11,635 nt of DNA from CAZIMM01 sp964540415 (GTDB taxonomy: Bacteria > Bacillota > Clostridia > Oscillospirales > Acutalibacteraceae): positions 1 through 11,635 of the forward strand of contig CAZIMM010000067.1 of the NCBI GenBank assembly GCA_964540415.1. Reading direction: 5' to 3'. Below the pieces are notes generated by a model. It was not told the origin of the DNA and searched no databases. It saw nothing but the letters and a program-made list of their open reading frames with translations. Both the position numbers and the translations under genes were made by a program. Below, piece by piece: positions 1 to 6,614 of the stretch (its first letter is position 1; each line of letters begins with the position of its first letter).

Positions 1-270
1 CAATTGCTCATCAAGCAGCTTTTCTGCATCAGCCGAATGAATCGCCACAGGTGCGTCTGTGTGCTCGTGCAGGTCATACACACCGAGAATATGGTCATAG
101 TGCCCGTGGGTGAGCAAAATGTATTTGATTTTTCCGAGCCCGTCAACAAGAGACAGAAGCTCGTCCGTGCAATCGCCGGGGTCAATCACGGCGCACTCAG
201 TCTTTTTTTCATCTGCAATCACATAGCAGTTTGCGGCAATCTCGCCGAGCTTTAAATTATATATTTCCAA
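1..270 (-). CDS. Metallo-beta-lactamase-fold hydrolase, N-terminal part (gene runs off the left edge)
   Basis: The first 90 residues of an MBL-fold hydrolase are visible. Residues 54-60 read THGHYDH, the HxHxDH motif that binds the two active-site metals, preceded by AVIDPGD at 27-33, the usual second strand-loop of this fold. Known relatives in this operon position are called glyoxalase II-like hydrolases, but the substrate of this subgroup is not established, so I do not claim glyoxalase activity. The start is TTG at 270-268: a GAGG ribosome binding site lies 7 bases upstream, and no in-frame ATG fits. That site overlaps the dtd stop codon, so the gene is last-visible in the recJ-rel-dtd operon and is probably translationally coupled to dtd. 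The C-terminal half, with the remaining metal ligands, lies outside the window. Family call is firm; function is not. Confidence 0.9.
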   Translation of the reverse strand, partial: MEIYNLKLGEIAANCYVIADEKKTECAVIDPGDCTDELLSLVDGLGKIKYILLTHGHYDHILGVYDLHEHTDAPVAIHSADAEKLLDEQL

Positions 271-279
271 GGCTTTTCC

Positions 280-735
280 TCACTTTCGGCTGTCGGTGTC
301 AAAAATAATCGTNNNNNNNNNNCCGTCGTTGACAAGCTCAACTTTCATGTCAGCCGCGAAAATCCCGGTTTCAACCCGCTCAACGCCGTTGTTTTTCAGT
401 TCATTGCAAAACAGCTCGTACAGCTTTTTTGCTTCGTCCGGCGGAGCGGACATTGAGAATGAAGGACGGTTGCCCTTTTTTAAGTCGGCACAAAGTGTGA
501 ACTGTGAAACGCAAAGAACGCTGCCGCCGACATCGTTCAAAGACAGGTTCATCTTTTCCTGCTCGTCCTCGAATATGCGAAGCCGTGCCGTTTTACCCGC
601 GAGAAGGCACGCCTCCTCTTCCGTGTCACCCTGCATGACCCCGAGAAGGACAAGAAAGCCCCTGTCAATTTTTCCGACTGTTTCTCCGTTAACCCTGACG
701 TAGGCGCCGGTTACTCTCTGAATGACAGCTCTCAT
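280..735 (-). CDS. dtd: D-aminoacyl-tRNA deacylase (contains a 10-N gap)
   Basis: Dtd removes D-amino acids wrongly attached to tRNA in the cytoplasm. The N-terminus MRAVIQRV, the SQFTL motif (residues 77-81), GNRPSF (88-93) and the VELVND stretch (132-137) that precedes the family's Gly-Pro cross-subunit motif identify it. Its 151 residues match the usual 145-150. A run of 10 N (313-322) falls exactly on the Gly-Pro motif: Gly138 can be read as GGN, but Pro and Val are hidden. The family spacing would need 7 bases here rather than 10, so one extra codon is probably an assembly artefact. Start: ATG at 735-733 matches the family N-terminus. A TTG two codons earlier (741-739) directly abuts the rel stop and is better spaced from AGGA, so it remains an alternative. 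Co-transcribed with rel upstream and the MBL gene 9 bases downstream. Confidence 0.95.
   Translation of the reverse strand: MRAVIQRVTGAYVRVNGETVGKIDRGFLVLLGVMQGDTEEEACLLAGKTARLRIFEDEQEKMNLSLNDVGGSVLCVSQFTLCADLKKGNRPSFSMSAPPDEAKKLYELFCNELKNNGVERVETGIFAADMKVELVNDXXXXTIIFDTDSRK
313..322. other. Assembly gap of 10 N inside dtd
   Basis: Ten undetermined bases. The run interrupts the codons for the conserved Gly-Pro-Val-Thr motif of dtd. The reading frame continues on both sides, but with one codon more than the family pattern allows. A round number such as 10 is typical of a scaffolder placeholder, so the length should not be trusted. Confidence 0.95.
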
Positions 736-741
736 GGGCAA

Positions 742-2940
742 TCATGTCCTTTCAACGCTCAAAATGCCGTTAACTTTTTCAAGCTTTGCGATAACGCTTT
801 TTACGTGCTCGATGCCGTCAACATAAACGGTCAGTGAAACCTCGACCCTGCCGTCCCGCAGAGTCCGGCTGTTAGACGCACTGATCATCACCCGCATTGC
901 GGCAAGCTGTGCGGTGATGTCGGCAAGCAGCGCAACCCTGTCCAGAGCGCAGATGACAAGTGTTGCCTTAAACTCTTCTTTGGTGCTTTTGTCCCAGTAT
1001 GCCTTCAGCCAGCGGTCCGGCTCGGCTGAAAGCCCGATATTCACAGGCACGTTTGTGCAGTTGCGCGAATGGACGGACACACCGTGACCGCGCGTTATAA
1101 AGCCGATGATTTCATCACCGGGGAGCGGATTGCAGCAGCGGGCAAATTTGACAAGGCAATTGTCAATCCCCTCAATAATAACACCGTCGCTGCTTTTTGA
1201 TGTTTTTCTTTCCGGGGCGTTTACAGGAATCTGAGTCGGCTGTGCCTTGGAAATTTTGGAATAACTGTCTCTGATGCGCGGCATTATCTTTGTCATCGTT
1301 ACGCCGCCATAGCCGATTGCGGCATAGAGATCGTCAACCGTCTTGCAGTGGTATCGTTCGGCGAGCTTAATCATATTGTCTCCGAACTCAGCGTCCGAGA
1401 ACCTGATGTTGTTTCGGCGCAGCTCACGGTCAAGCATAGACCTGCCCTCAACGATGTTCTCATCCCGCTTTTCTTTTTTAAACCATGAACGGATTTTACT
1501 GCGTGCCTCTCCCGTTTTGACAATGTTCAGCCAATCACGGCTGGGGCCCTTGTCGGGATTGGAGCTTGTGAGAATGTCGATTATCTCACCGTTTTTGACC
1601 TGGTAGTCAATCGGGACAATCCTTCCGTCAACCTTGGCGCCTATCATTCTGTTGCCGACGGCGGAGTGAATCGCATATGCAAAGTCAATTACCGTCGCGC
1701 CGACCGGAAGGCTTTTCACATCGCCCTTGGGAGTGAAAACGAAAACCTCCTCCGGCACAAGGTCAGTTTTGATTGTGCGCATGATGTCCTCAACATCGTT
1801 TGAATCCTGCTGTGACTCAATCAGCTTGCGTACCCACGCCAGTCTGTCCTCAATTTTCTCACCGCTGCCGGAGAGCTTGTATTTCCAGTGGGCCGCAATA
1901 CCGTATTCCGCCGTGTTGTGCATTTCCCATGAGCGTATCTGAACCTCAAAGGGAATACCGTCGCGGCTGATAACCGTTGTGTGAAGTGACTGATACATAT
2001 TCGGCTTCGGGTTTGAAATGTAGTCCTTAAATCTGCCCGGCAGCGAGCGATACATGTCGTGAACCACTCCGAGGCAGTTATAACAGTCAATAACCGTATT
2101 GACAATCACCCTGACCGCATATATGTCATATATTTCGTCAAAGTTTTTATTTTGCATATACATTTTTCTGTATATACCGTGTACGCTCTTGATTCTGCCG
2201 TCAATTCTCGCATCGGGGACAATTTTGCGGACTCTTTCGCCGATTGCCGCCTTGATGTTTTCAAGAAATTCCAGCCTTGAACTGCTCTGCGCTTCAAGAT
2301 TATCCTTGATTTCCTTGTAAGCTACCGGGTCAAGATAGCTGATTGCAAGATCCTCAAGCTCCTCCTTGACCGGTCTGATACCGAGGCGGTGCGCAATCGG
2401 AGCGTAAAACTCCAGCGTTTCAAGAGCAACGTCGCGCCGCTTTTGCTCAACCATAAAGTTGAGAGTGCGCATATTGTGCAGCCTGTCTGCAAGTTTGATG
2501 ATGATAACACGGATATCCCGCGACATCGCAATGAGCATCTTTCTCAGATTCTCCGCCTGCTGCTCCTCCTTGTTGAGCAGAGGCACCTTGCCGAGCTTTG
2601 TTACTCCCTCAACAAGCTGCGCGATATCGCTGCCGAACATTCTCACCATGTCCTCGTTTGTGTAAGGAGTGTCCTCAACAACATCGTGAAGCAGGGCTGC
2701 GGCAACGGAAGACGTGTCCATGCCGAGACCTATGAGTATCCTTGCAACGGCAACCGGATGAATAATATAAGGCTGGCCGGAGCGCCTGAGTTGACCCTCG
2801 TGCGCCTTATTCGCAAGGTCATATGCCCGTTGAATCAACGCAAGGTCATCCGACGCATATGTCTGAGCGGCAGCATTCATCAAATCTTCAAAGCTGTTCC
2901 GGTCATTATTCGAATTTGAAGCTTTCTGTATTTCCGTCAT
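742..2940 (-). CDS. rel: Bifunctional (p)ppGpp synthetase/hydrolase, long RSH type
   Basis: This 732-residue cytoplasmic enzyme makes and degrades the stringent-response alarmone (p)ppGpp. Domains in order: HD hydrolase (about 40-185) with HDVVED at 85-90 and KLADRLHNMRTL near 149-160, all intact; synthetase (about 240-355) with RFKD at 303-306 and NMYQSLH at 314-320; TGS (about 398-460); zinc-finger region with Cys602, Cys603, His624 and Cys628; and a C-terminal ACT/RRM domain (about 658-730). RFKD, rather than the ExDD of monofunctional RelA, together with the intact HD box, indicates both activities. Start ATG at 2940-2938 has GAGGAG 9 bases upstream. It lies 36 bases after recJ and ends directly before dtd. 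Often annotated relA or spoT; rel is the better name for this single bifunctional type. The TGS and zinc-finger domains are the ribosome-sensing regions of the family. Confidence 0.97.
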   Translation of the reverse strand: MTEIQKASNSNNDRNSFEDLMNAAAQTYASDDLALIQRAYDLANKAHEGQLRRSGQPYIIHPVAVARILIGLGMDTSSVAAALLHDVVEDTPYTNEDMVRMFGSDIAQLVEGVTKLGKVPLLNKEEQQAENLRKMLIAMSRDIRVIIIKLADRLHNMRTLNFMVEQKRRDVALETLEFYAPIAHRLGIRPVKEELEDLAISYLDPVAYKEIKDNLEAQSSSRLEFLENIKAAIGERVRKIVPDARIDGRIKSVHGIYRKMYMQNKNFDEIYDIYAVRVIVNTVIDCYNCLGVVHDMYRSLPGRFKDYISNPKPNMYQSLHTTVISRDGIPFEVQIRSWEMHNTAEYGIAAHWKYKLSGSGEKIEDRLAWVRKLIESQQDSNDVEDIMRTIKTDLVPEEVFVFTPKGDVKSLPVGATVIDFAYAIHSAVGNRMIGAKVDGRIVPIDYQVKNGEIIDILTSSNPDKGPSRDWLNIVKTGEARSKIRSWFKKEKRDENIVEGRSMLDRELRRNNIRFSDAEFGDNMIKLAERYHCKTVDDLYAAIGYGGVTMTKIMPRIRDSYSKISKAQPTQIPVNAPERKTSKSSDGVIIEGIDNCLVKFARCCNPLPGDEIIGFITRGHGVSVHSRNCTNVPVNIGLSAEPDRWLKAYWDKSTKEEFKATLVICALDRVALLADITAQLAAMRVMISASNSRTLRDGRVEVSLTVYVDGIEHVKSVIAKLEKVNGILSVERT

Positions 2941-2967
2941 CGTCGGTCACTCCTCTGCGTTAATTAA

Positions 2968-2973
2968 ATTATA
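2968..2973 (-). promoter_or_regulatory. Possible internal -10 element for rel
   Basis: The recJ-rel gap holds a perfect TATAAT on the minus strand, about 28 bases before the rel start. The hexamer 17 bases upstream, ATCTCA inside the recJ 3' end, is a poor -35, and the region is AT-rich, so this may be chance. If used, it would let rel-dtd-MBL be transcribed apart from recJ. Confidence 0.25.
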
Positions 2974-2976
2974 TGT

Positions 2977-5004
2977 TCAAATATACATATTGAGATATTT
3001 AAACAGCTCCGATTTCTCAAGGTCATGCTTTTCGCTGCTCGGCGGCACGGATATTGTTCCGCCGTCAATCCTGATTATTCCGAGAGACACAAGGGTTTCC
3101 AGCGCCACACAAACCTTGCAGATGCCTGCGCCGCTGTCGCCTAAGCGAAGGCAAAGCTTTTCAGGATCCGTTTGCATTTCCGGATTTGCGGACAAAAGTC
3201 TGAACAGCTTTGCAACCAATACCCTGTCCGGCTTTGCGGCAAGCGCCTCGTCCCTTGTCAGCGCTTCCCCTCGCTTGATTTTTTCAAACAGCCTTATTCC
3301 GCCGAGCACCGCGTCATCATCCGTTGCAGACGGTTTTATGTCCTTAATATGTACGCTCGGTCTGACTGCGCCGTTATAATCATTGCGGTCAACCGTCACC
3401 GCCAGATCGACGGTTTCACCGATTCCGAATGAAAAATCTTTTTCCGTGCAGCCGAAGAGCATTGCCGTAAGTTTGTTGCGGTCTTTTGTGAATGTCAAAC
3501 GGAGATGCTTGCCGTCGCTCACCGGAGAAATCTGGGCGACAGTCATCTTGTAAAGCCCAAACAGCGGCTGGGGATTACCCGACCCGTACGGCTCAAGAGA
3601 TGCCAGAGCATCGAGCAAATCGTTGTCAATGAAGGAACATTTCAGCTTGCAGTCAAGCTTCAAAACCGGAAAAGGCATTTCGATATTTTCAGCGTATTCG
3701 TTGACAAGGCGGCGGAATTCACCGATTTTTTCGCTTTCAAGCCCTATTCCGGCGGCAAGAGTGTGTCCGCCGAAATGGGTTAAAACAGATTGAGCATGTT
3801 TTATCGCCTCAAACAGTGAAAAGCCCTCAAGACTTCTTCCCGAGCCGCGTGCGGAATCACCGTCACGGGCAATGACAACAGCGGGTCTGCCGTAAATATC
3901 CACCAACCTCGCCGCGACAATTCCGACAACGCCGGCATTCCAGCCCTCACCGTCAACTACAATTATTTTTGAATATCTGAGTTTAGGCTCTGATTCGATG
4001 CGGGAAATTATATCATTGAGAATACCCAGCTCCTCGCGGTGACGTTCTGCGTTCGCCTCGTTAATTTCCCCGGCAATATCCCGGCAAAGCGCCTCGTCAT
4101 CCTCCAGTAAAAGCCTCAATGCCCTTTCCGGAGAGCCCATTCTACCCGCAGCGTTAAGTCTCGGTACGATTGTGAACGCAATGCCGGTTGAGCTCAGACT
4201 CTTGTTGAGTGTTCCCGACACCTCACGCAGAGCGTTTATTCCGATGCGTGTTCCGGCGTTAATCATGCTTACACCGCGACGAACAACGGTTCTGTTTTCA
4301 CCGACAAGCGGCATAACATCACCGACGGTGCCTATTGCGAGCAAATCGCAGTATTCATCGAGCATATCCTCAATTTCACCGCCGTTGAGCGCACAAACAA
4401 GCTTGAACGCCACACCGGCACCTGCAAGCTCCTTGAATCGGCTCGGACAGTCCGCCCGGTGAGGGTCAACAACGGCACACGCCGTCGGAAGCTTGTCGCC
4501 CGGAAGGTGATGGTCAGTCACAACAAGCTCCATTCCGAGAGAACTGATATATTCGGCGTTTTCGACTGCGCTCACACCGCAGTCAACTGTTACAATCAGC
4601 CTGACACCGCGCTCACTCAGGGATTTTATCGCAGCTTCATTGAGCCCGTACCCCTCTGAGCGTTCGGGAATATAATAAACAACATCAGCGCCGAGTGCTT
4701 CAAGATATGAAAACAGGATTGCCGTTGCCGTTATGCCGTCCGCGTCATAATCGCCGTAAACAGCAATTCTTTCAAATTCTTCGACAGCTTTGCTTATGCG
4801 CGCCGCCGCCTTGTCCATATCTTTGAGCGCAAAGGGTGTTTCCGGCTCGCCTCCGCCGTTAAAGAAAGCATTACAGCGTTCACCTTCCGTTATACCTCGC
4901 GCATAGGCAAGCAATGCCGCAAAAGGAAACAGACCGTATTTTTCGGCGAACTCCGCCGCAGTGTCTTTATCACAACTTGAAACAAGCCATTTTTTGCGGC
5001 TCAC
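2977..5004 (-). CDS. recJ: Single-stranded-DNA-specific 5'-3' exonuclease RecJ
   Basis: RecJ degrades single-stranded DNA 5' to 3' in recombination and mismatch or base-excision repair. The 675-residue protein has the DHH phosphoesterase domain: DYDADG at 85-90 (metal-binding motif I), DCGVS at 141-145, and DHH at 164-166 followed by DPHR at 180-183. The DHHA1 domain has GGH at 412-414. An OB-like segment follows at about 480-560, then a C-terminal region (about 590-665) resembling the extra winged-helix-like domain of Bacillota RecJ. All expected catalytic residues are present. It is longer than proteobacterial RecJ (about 577) and shorter than B. subtilis RecJ (about 786). Start is GTG at 5004-5002, supported by AAGGAG 7 bases upstream and by a good promoter just beyond. 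First gene of the recJ-rel-dtd-MBL operon. The apt gene often found directly after recJ is missing. Confidence 0.97.
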   Translation of the reverse strand: MSRKKWLVSSCDKDTAAEFAEKYGLFPFAALLAYARGITEGERCNAFFNGGGEPETPFALKDMDKAAARISKAVEEFERIAVYGDYDADGITATAILFSYLEALGADVVYYIPERSEGYGLNEAAIKSLSERGVRLIVTVDCGVSAVENAEYISSLGMELVVTDHHLPGDKLPTACAVVDPHRADCPSRFKELAGAGVAFKLVCALNGGEIEDMLDEYCDLLAIGTVGDVMPLVGENRTVVRRGVSMINAGTRIGINALREVSGTLNKSLSSTGIAFTIVPRLNAAGRMGSPERALRLLLEDDEALCRDIAGEINEANAERHREELGILNDIISRIESEPKLRYSKIIVVDGEGWNAGVVGIVAARLVDIYGRPAVVIARDGDSARGSGRSLEGFSLFEAIKHAQSVLTHFGGHTLAAGIGLESEKIGEFRRLVNEYAENIEMPFPVLKLDCKLKCSFIDNDLLDALASLEPYGSGNPQPLFGLYKMTVAQISPVSDGKHLRLTFTKDRNKLTAMLFGCTEKDFSFGIGETVDLAVTVDRNDYNGAVRPSVHIKDIKPSATDDDAVLGGIRLFEKIKRGEALTRDEALAAKPDRVLVAKLFRLLSANPEMQTDPEKLCLRLGDSGAGICKVCVALETLVSLGIIRIDGGTISVPPSSEKHDLEKSELFKYLNMYI

Positions 5005-5034
5005 GTTATCGCTCCTTATAAAATATTAAACTTT

Positions 5035-5063
5035 ATAATATCATTTTTTTGTGTCACGGTCAA
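5035..5063 (-). promoter_or_regulatory. Sigma-A promoter of the recJ-rel-dtd operon
   Basis: On the minus strand, TTGACC (5063-5058), a 17-base spacer and TATTAT (5040-5035), with TG one base before the -10 (extended -10). Transcription would start about 7 bases downstream, giving a roughly 25-base leader carrying AAGGAG and the recJ GTG. All elements sit in the AT-rich gap between recJ and the divergent phosphatase gene. Confidence 0.75.
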
Positions 5064-5116
5064 TATTTAACAAAAGTTTTGAAAAAATGTTTACAAAATA
5101 TTCCCTGTTATATCTC

Positions 5117-5145
5117 TTTTCAACACGCCGGAAATGTGATATTAT
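5117..5145 (+). promoter_or_regulatory. Extended -10 promoter of the phosphatase-lipoprotein unit
   Basis: TATTAT at 5140-5145 is preceded by TG at 5137-5138 (extended -10). The best -35 at 17 bases is TTTTCA (5117-5122), which is weak, as is tolerable with an extended -10. The block TGATATTATA is identical to that in the opposing recJ promoter. The predicted start point near 5152 leaves only about 10 bases before the chosen GTG start. Confidence 0.55.
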
Positions 5146-5150
5146 ATTCG

Positions 5151-5156
5151 GGGTGA
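5151..5156 (+). promoter_or_regulatory. Ribosome binding site deciding the phosphatase start
   Basis: GGGTGA matches the 3' part of the consensus AGGAGGTGA and stands 5 bases before GTG at 5162. It overlaps the alternative GTG at 5153, which has no ribosome binding site of its own. It also lies right at the predicted transcription start. Confidence 0.5.
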
Positions 5157-5161
5157 ATTAT

Positions 5162-5977
5162 GTGTACAAAACTATTGAAAGTTTTATTTGCTCAAAGAAA
5201 AATAATCCTCTGCTGTGTGAAGACGGTCTGTTTGCAAACGAATATTTTGTTGCTGTCGTTGACGGCGTGACTTCAAAAGGAAATTATCTACATCACGGCC
5301 AAACCGGCGGCAGACTTGCAATGGAGATTGTTCTCGACGCCATGGAAAAGCTTGACGCAGACGTTTCACCGGAGCTTGCCGTCAAACAGCTCAACGACGC
5401 CGTCGGAAACGGATACGGTGCGGAGAAGGACAAAGCCGCAGTCAGCCCCGAAATGCGAATGCAGGCGTGCGTTATCATCTACAGCTGCTTTCGCAGAGAG
5501 GTCTGGTGTTACGGCGACTGCCAGTGCATTATAAACGGCAGGCTTTTTTCTCAGGAGAAGGAGTTTGACAGAATCGCCTCCGAGGCAAGAGCTATGTTTC
5601 TCGATGCCGAGCTTGCCTGCGGAAAAACCGTAGAGGAGCTTTCCGCACACGATACAGGGCGGGAGTTCATTATGCCTCTGCTGCGCGTTGAGGGTATGCT
5701 TGCAAATTCACCCGGCAGATACGGCTATGAGAATATCAGCGGTTTCGGTCTGCTCTCAGACAGTCTTAGGGTTTTTGACGTTCCTGCGGGAAGTGAGGTC
5801 GTTCTTGCGAGCGACGGTTACCCGCTGCTGTGCGACACTCTTGAAAAAAGCGAAAAGGAGCTTGCACGGATTATCAGAGAGGACCCGCTGTGCTTCCTTG
5901 AATATAAATCCACAAAAGGGCTTGTGCCCGGCAACGCATCTTTTGACGACAGAACATACATACGTTTCAAGACATGA
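5162..5977 (+). CDS. PP2C/PPM-type protein phosphatase-like protein
   Basis: This 271-residue soluble protein has the ordered motifs of metal-dependent PP2C phosphatases: ED at 20-21, VVDGV at 32-36, YGDC at 117-120 (family VGDS), ASDG at 216-219 and FDDRT at 261-265. The aspartates expected to hold the two Mn/Mg ions are all present, so it is probably an active serine/threonine phosphatase. Overall it is divergent: the usual DGxGG reads DGVTSKG. There is no signal peptide or membrane segment. Start choice: GTG at 5162, with GGGTGA (5151-5156) 5 bases upstream. GTG at 5153 would be almost leaderless, and the longer open frame back to 5051 overlaps the recJ promoter. No partner serine/threonine kinase is visible nearby. 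The lipoprotein gene follows after 19 bases and is probably co-transcribed. The target is unknown. Confidence 0.8.
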   Translation: MYKTIESFICSKKNNPLLCEDGLFANEYFVAVVDGVTSKGNYLHHGQTGGRLAMEIVLDAMEKLDADVSPELAVKQLNDAVGNGYGAEKDKAAVSPEMRMQACVIIYSCFRREVWCYGDCQCIINGRLFSQEKEFDRIASEARAMFLDAELACGKTVEELSAHDTGREFIMPLLRVEGMLANSPGRYGYENISGFGLLSDSLRVFDVPAGSEVVLASDGYPLLCDTLEKSEKELARIIREDPLCFLEYKSTKGLVPGNASFDDRTYIRFKT

Positions 5978-5996
5978 GAACAGGAGTGACATTCAA

Positions 5997-6614
5997 GTGA
6001 AAAAGATTATTTTTGCCGCCGCAACAGCACTGCTTCTTTTTTCTCTCGCCGCCTGCGGAAAAGGGGTTTCCGACACGACAACTTCTTCCGACACAACGAC
6101 CGGCGCTGTAACAGCCACCGCTCCGGAAACAAACGCGCAAGATGTCACAAAATCGGACGCGGATATCAAGGCGGAAAAGTTTGAGGAGCTCGGGAACGAG
6201 CTGCTTGAGAGCGACAGCATCAACGGAATATCAATCGGTATGACCCGCGAAGAAGTAGTTGCCAAGATGGGAGAGCCGCAGGAAAGCACCGACCCGATTG
6301 TCTGGGGCTCGGACGGTCTGGAGCATTTTATCTGCTATTACGACAACATTTCCTTTGAAATCGAATTTTCTGGCGAAAGCGGGAACAGCCGCGTGAACGG
6401 AATCACAATGCGTGAGCTGAGCAAATACAAAACCTCGCGCGGTATCGGCATCGGCAGCACCGCAGACGAGGTTAAAGAGAAATATAAAGGTTACATCAAC
6501 GAGGAGCATTCAAACGAAACCGGCATTGTCTGCGGTTCGCTTTACGGCGGTGTGGTTTTCGGTGAAGAAAACGGCAAGGTCGTTTCAATCTTCATCGGAG
6601 CGGTTGCCGAGTAA
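5997..6614 (+). CDS. Lipoprotein with two BamE-like G-I-x-I-G-x-T repeats
   Basis: A 205-residue secreted lipoprotein of unknown function. Residues 1-20 form a lipoprotein signal peptide: KK at 2-3, a hydrophobic stretch and lipobox LAAC with Cys20 as the lipidated residue. A Thr/Ser-rich linker (about 25-50) follows, as is usual for surface tethers. The rest holds two related modules, GISIGMTREEVVAKMG (77-92) and GIGIGSTADEVKEKYKG (149-165), each starting a short beta-rich segment. This pattern is seen in SmpA/BamE-like small domains and many uncharacterised clostridial lipoproteins; homology to BamE is not shown here. Start GTG at 5997 has AGGAG 10 bases upstream. It follows the phosphatase gene by 19 bases. 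Its last 23 bases overlap the convergent acetyltransferase gene, so no intergenic terminator exists. Confidence 0.85.
   Translation: MKKIIFAAATALLLFSLAACGKGVSDTTTSSDTTTGAVTATAPETNAQDVTKSDADIKAEKFEELGNELLESDSINGISIGMTREEVVAKMGEPQESTDPIVWGSDGLEHFICYYDNISFEIEFSGESGNSRVNGITMRELSKYKTSRGIGIGSTADEVKEKYKGYINEEHSNETGIVCGSLYGGVVFGEENGKVVSIFIGAVAE

Noticed and set aside
5051..5161. N-terminal extension of the phosphatase back to position 5051
   Set aside because: It would overlap the recJ promoter and its own promoter, shows no family similarity, and lacks a ribosome binding site. GTG 5162 fits better.
5688..5996. Long open frame upstream of the lipoprotein, in frame with it
   Set aside because: It is a shadow of the phosphatase gene in another frame. 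The lipoprotein signal peptide begins at GTG 5997.
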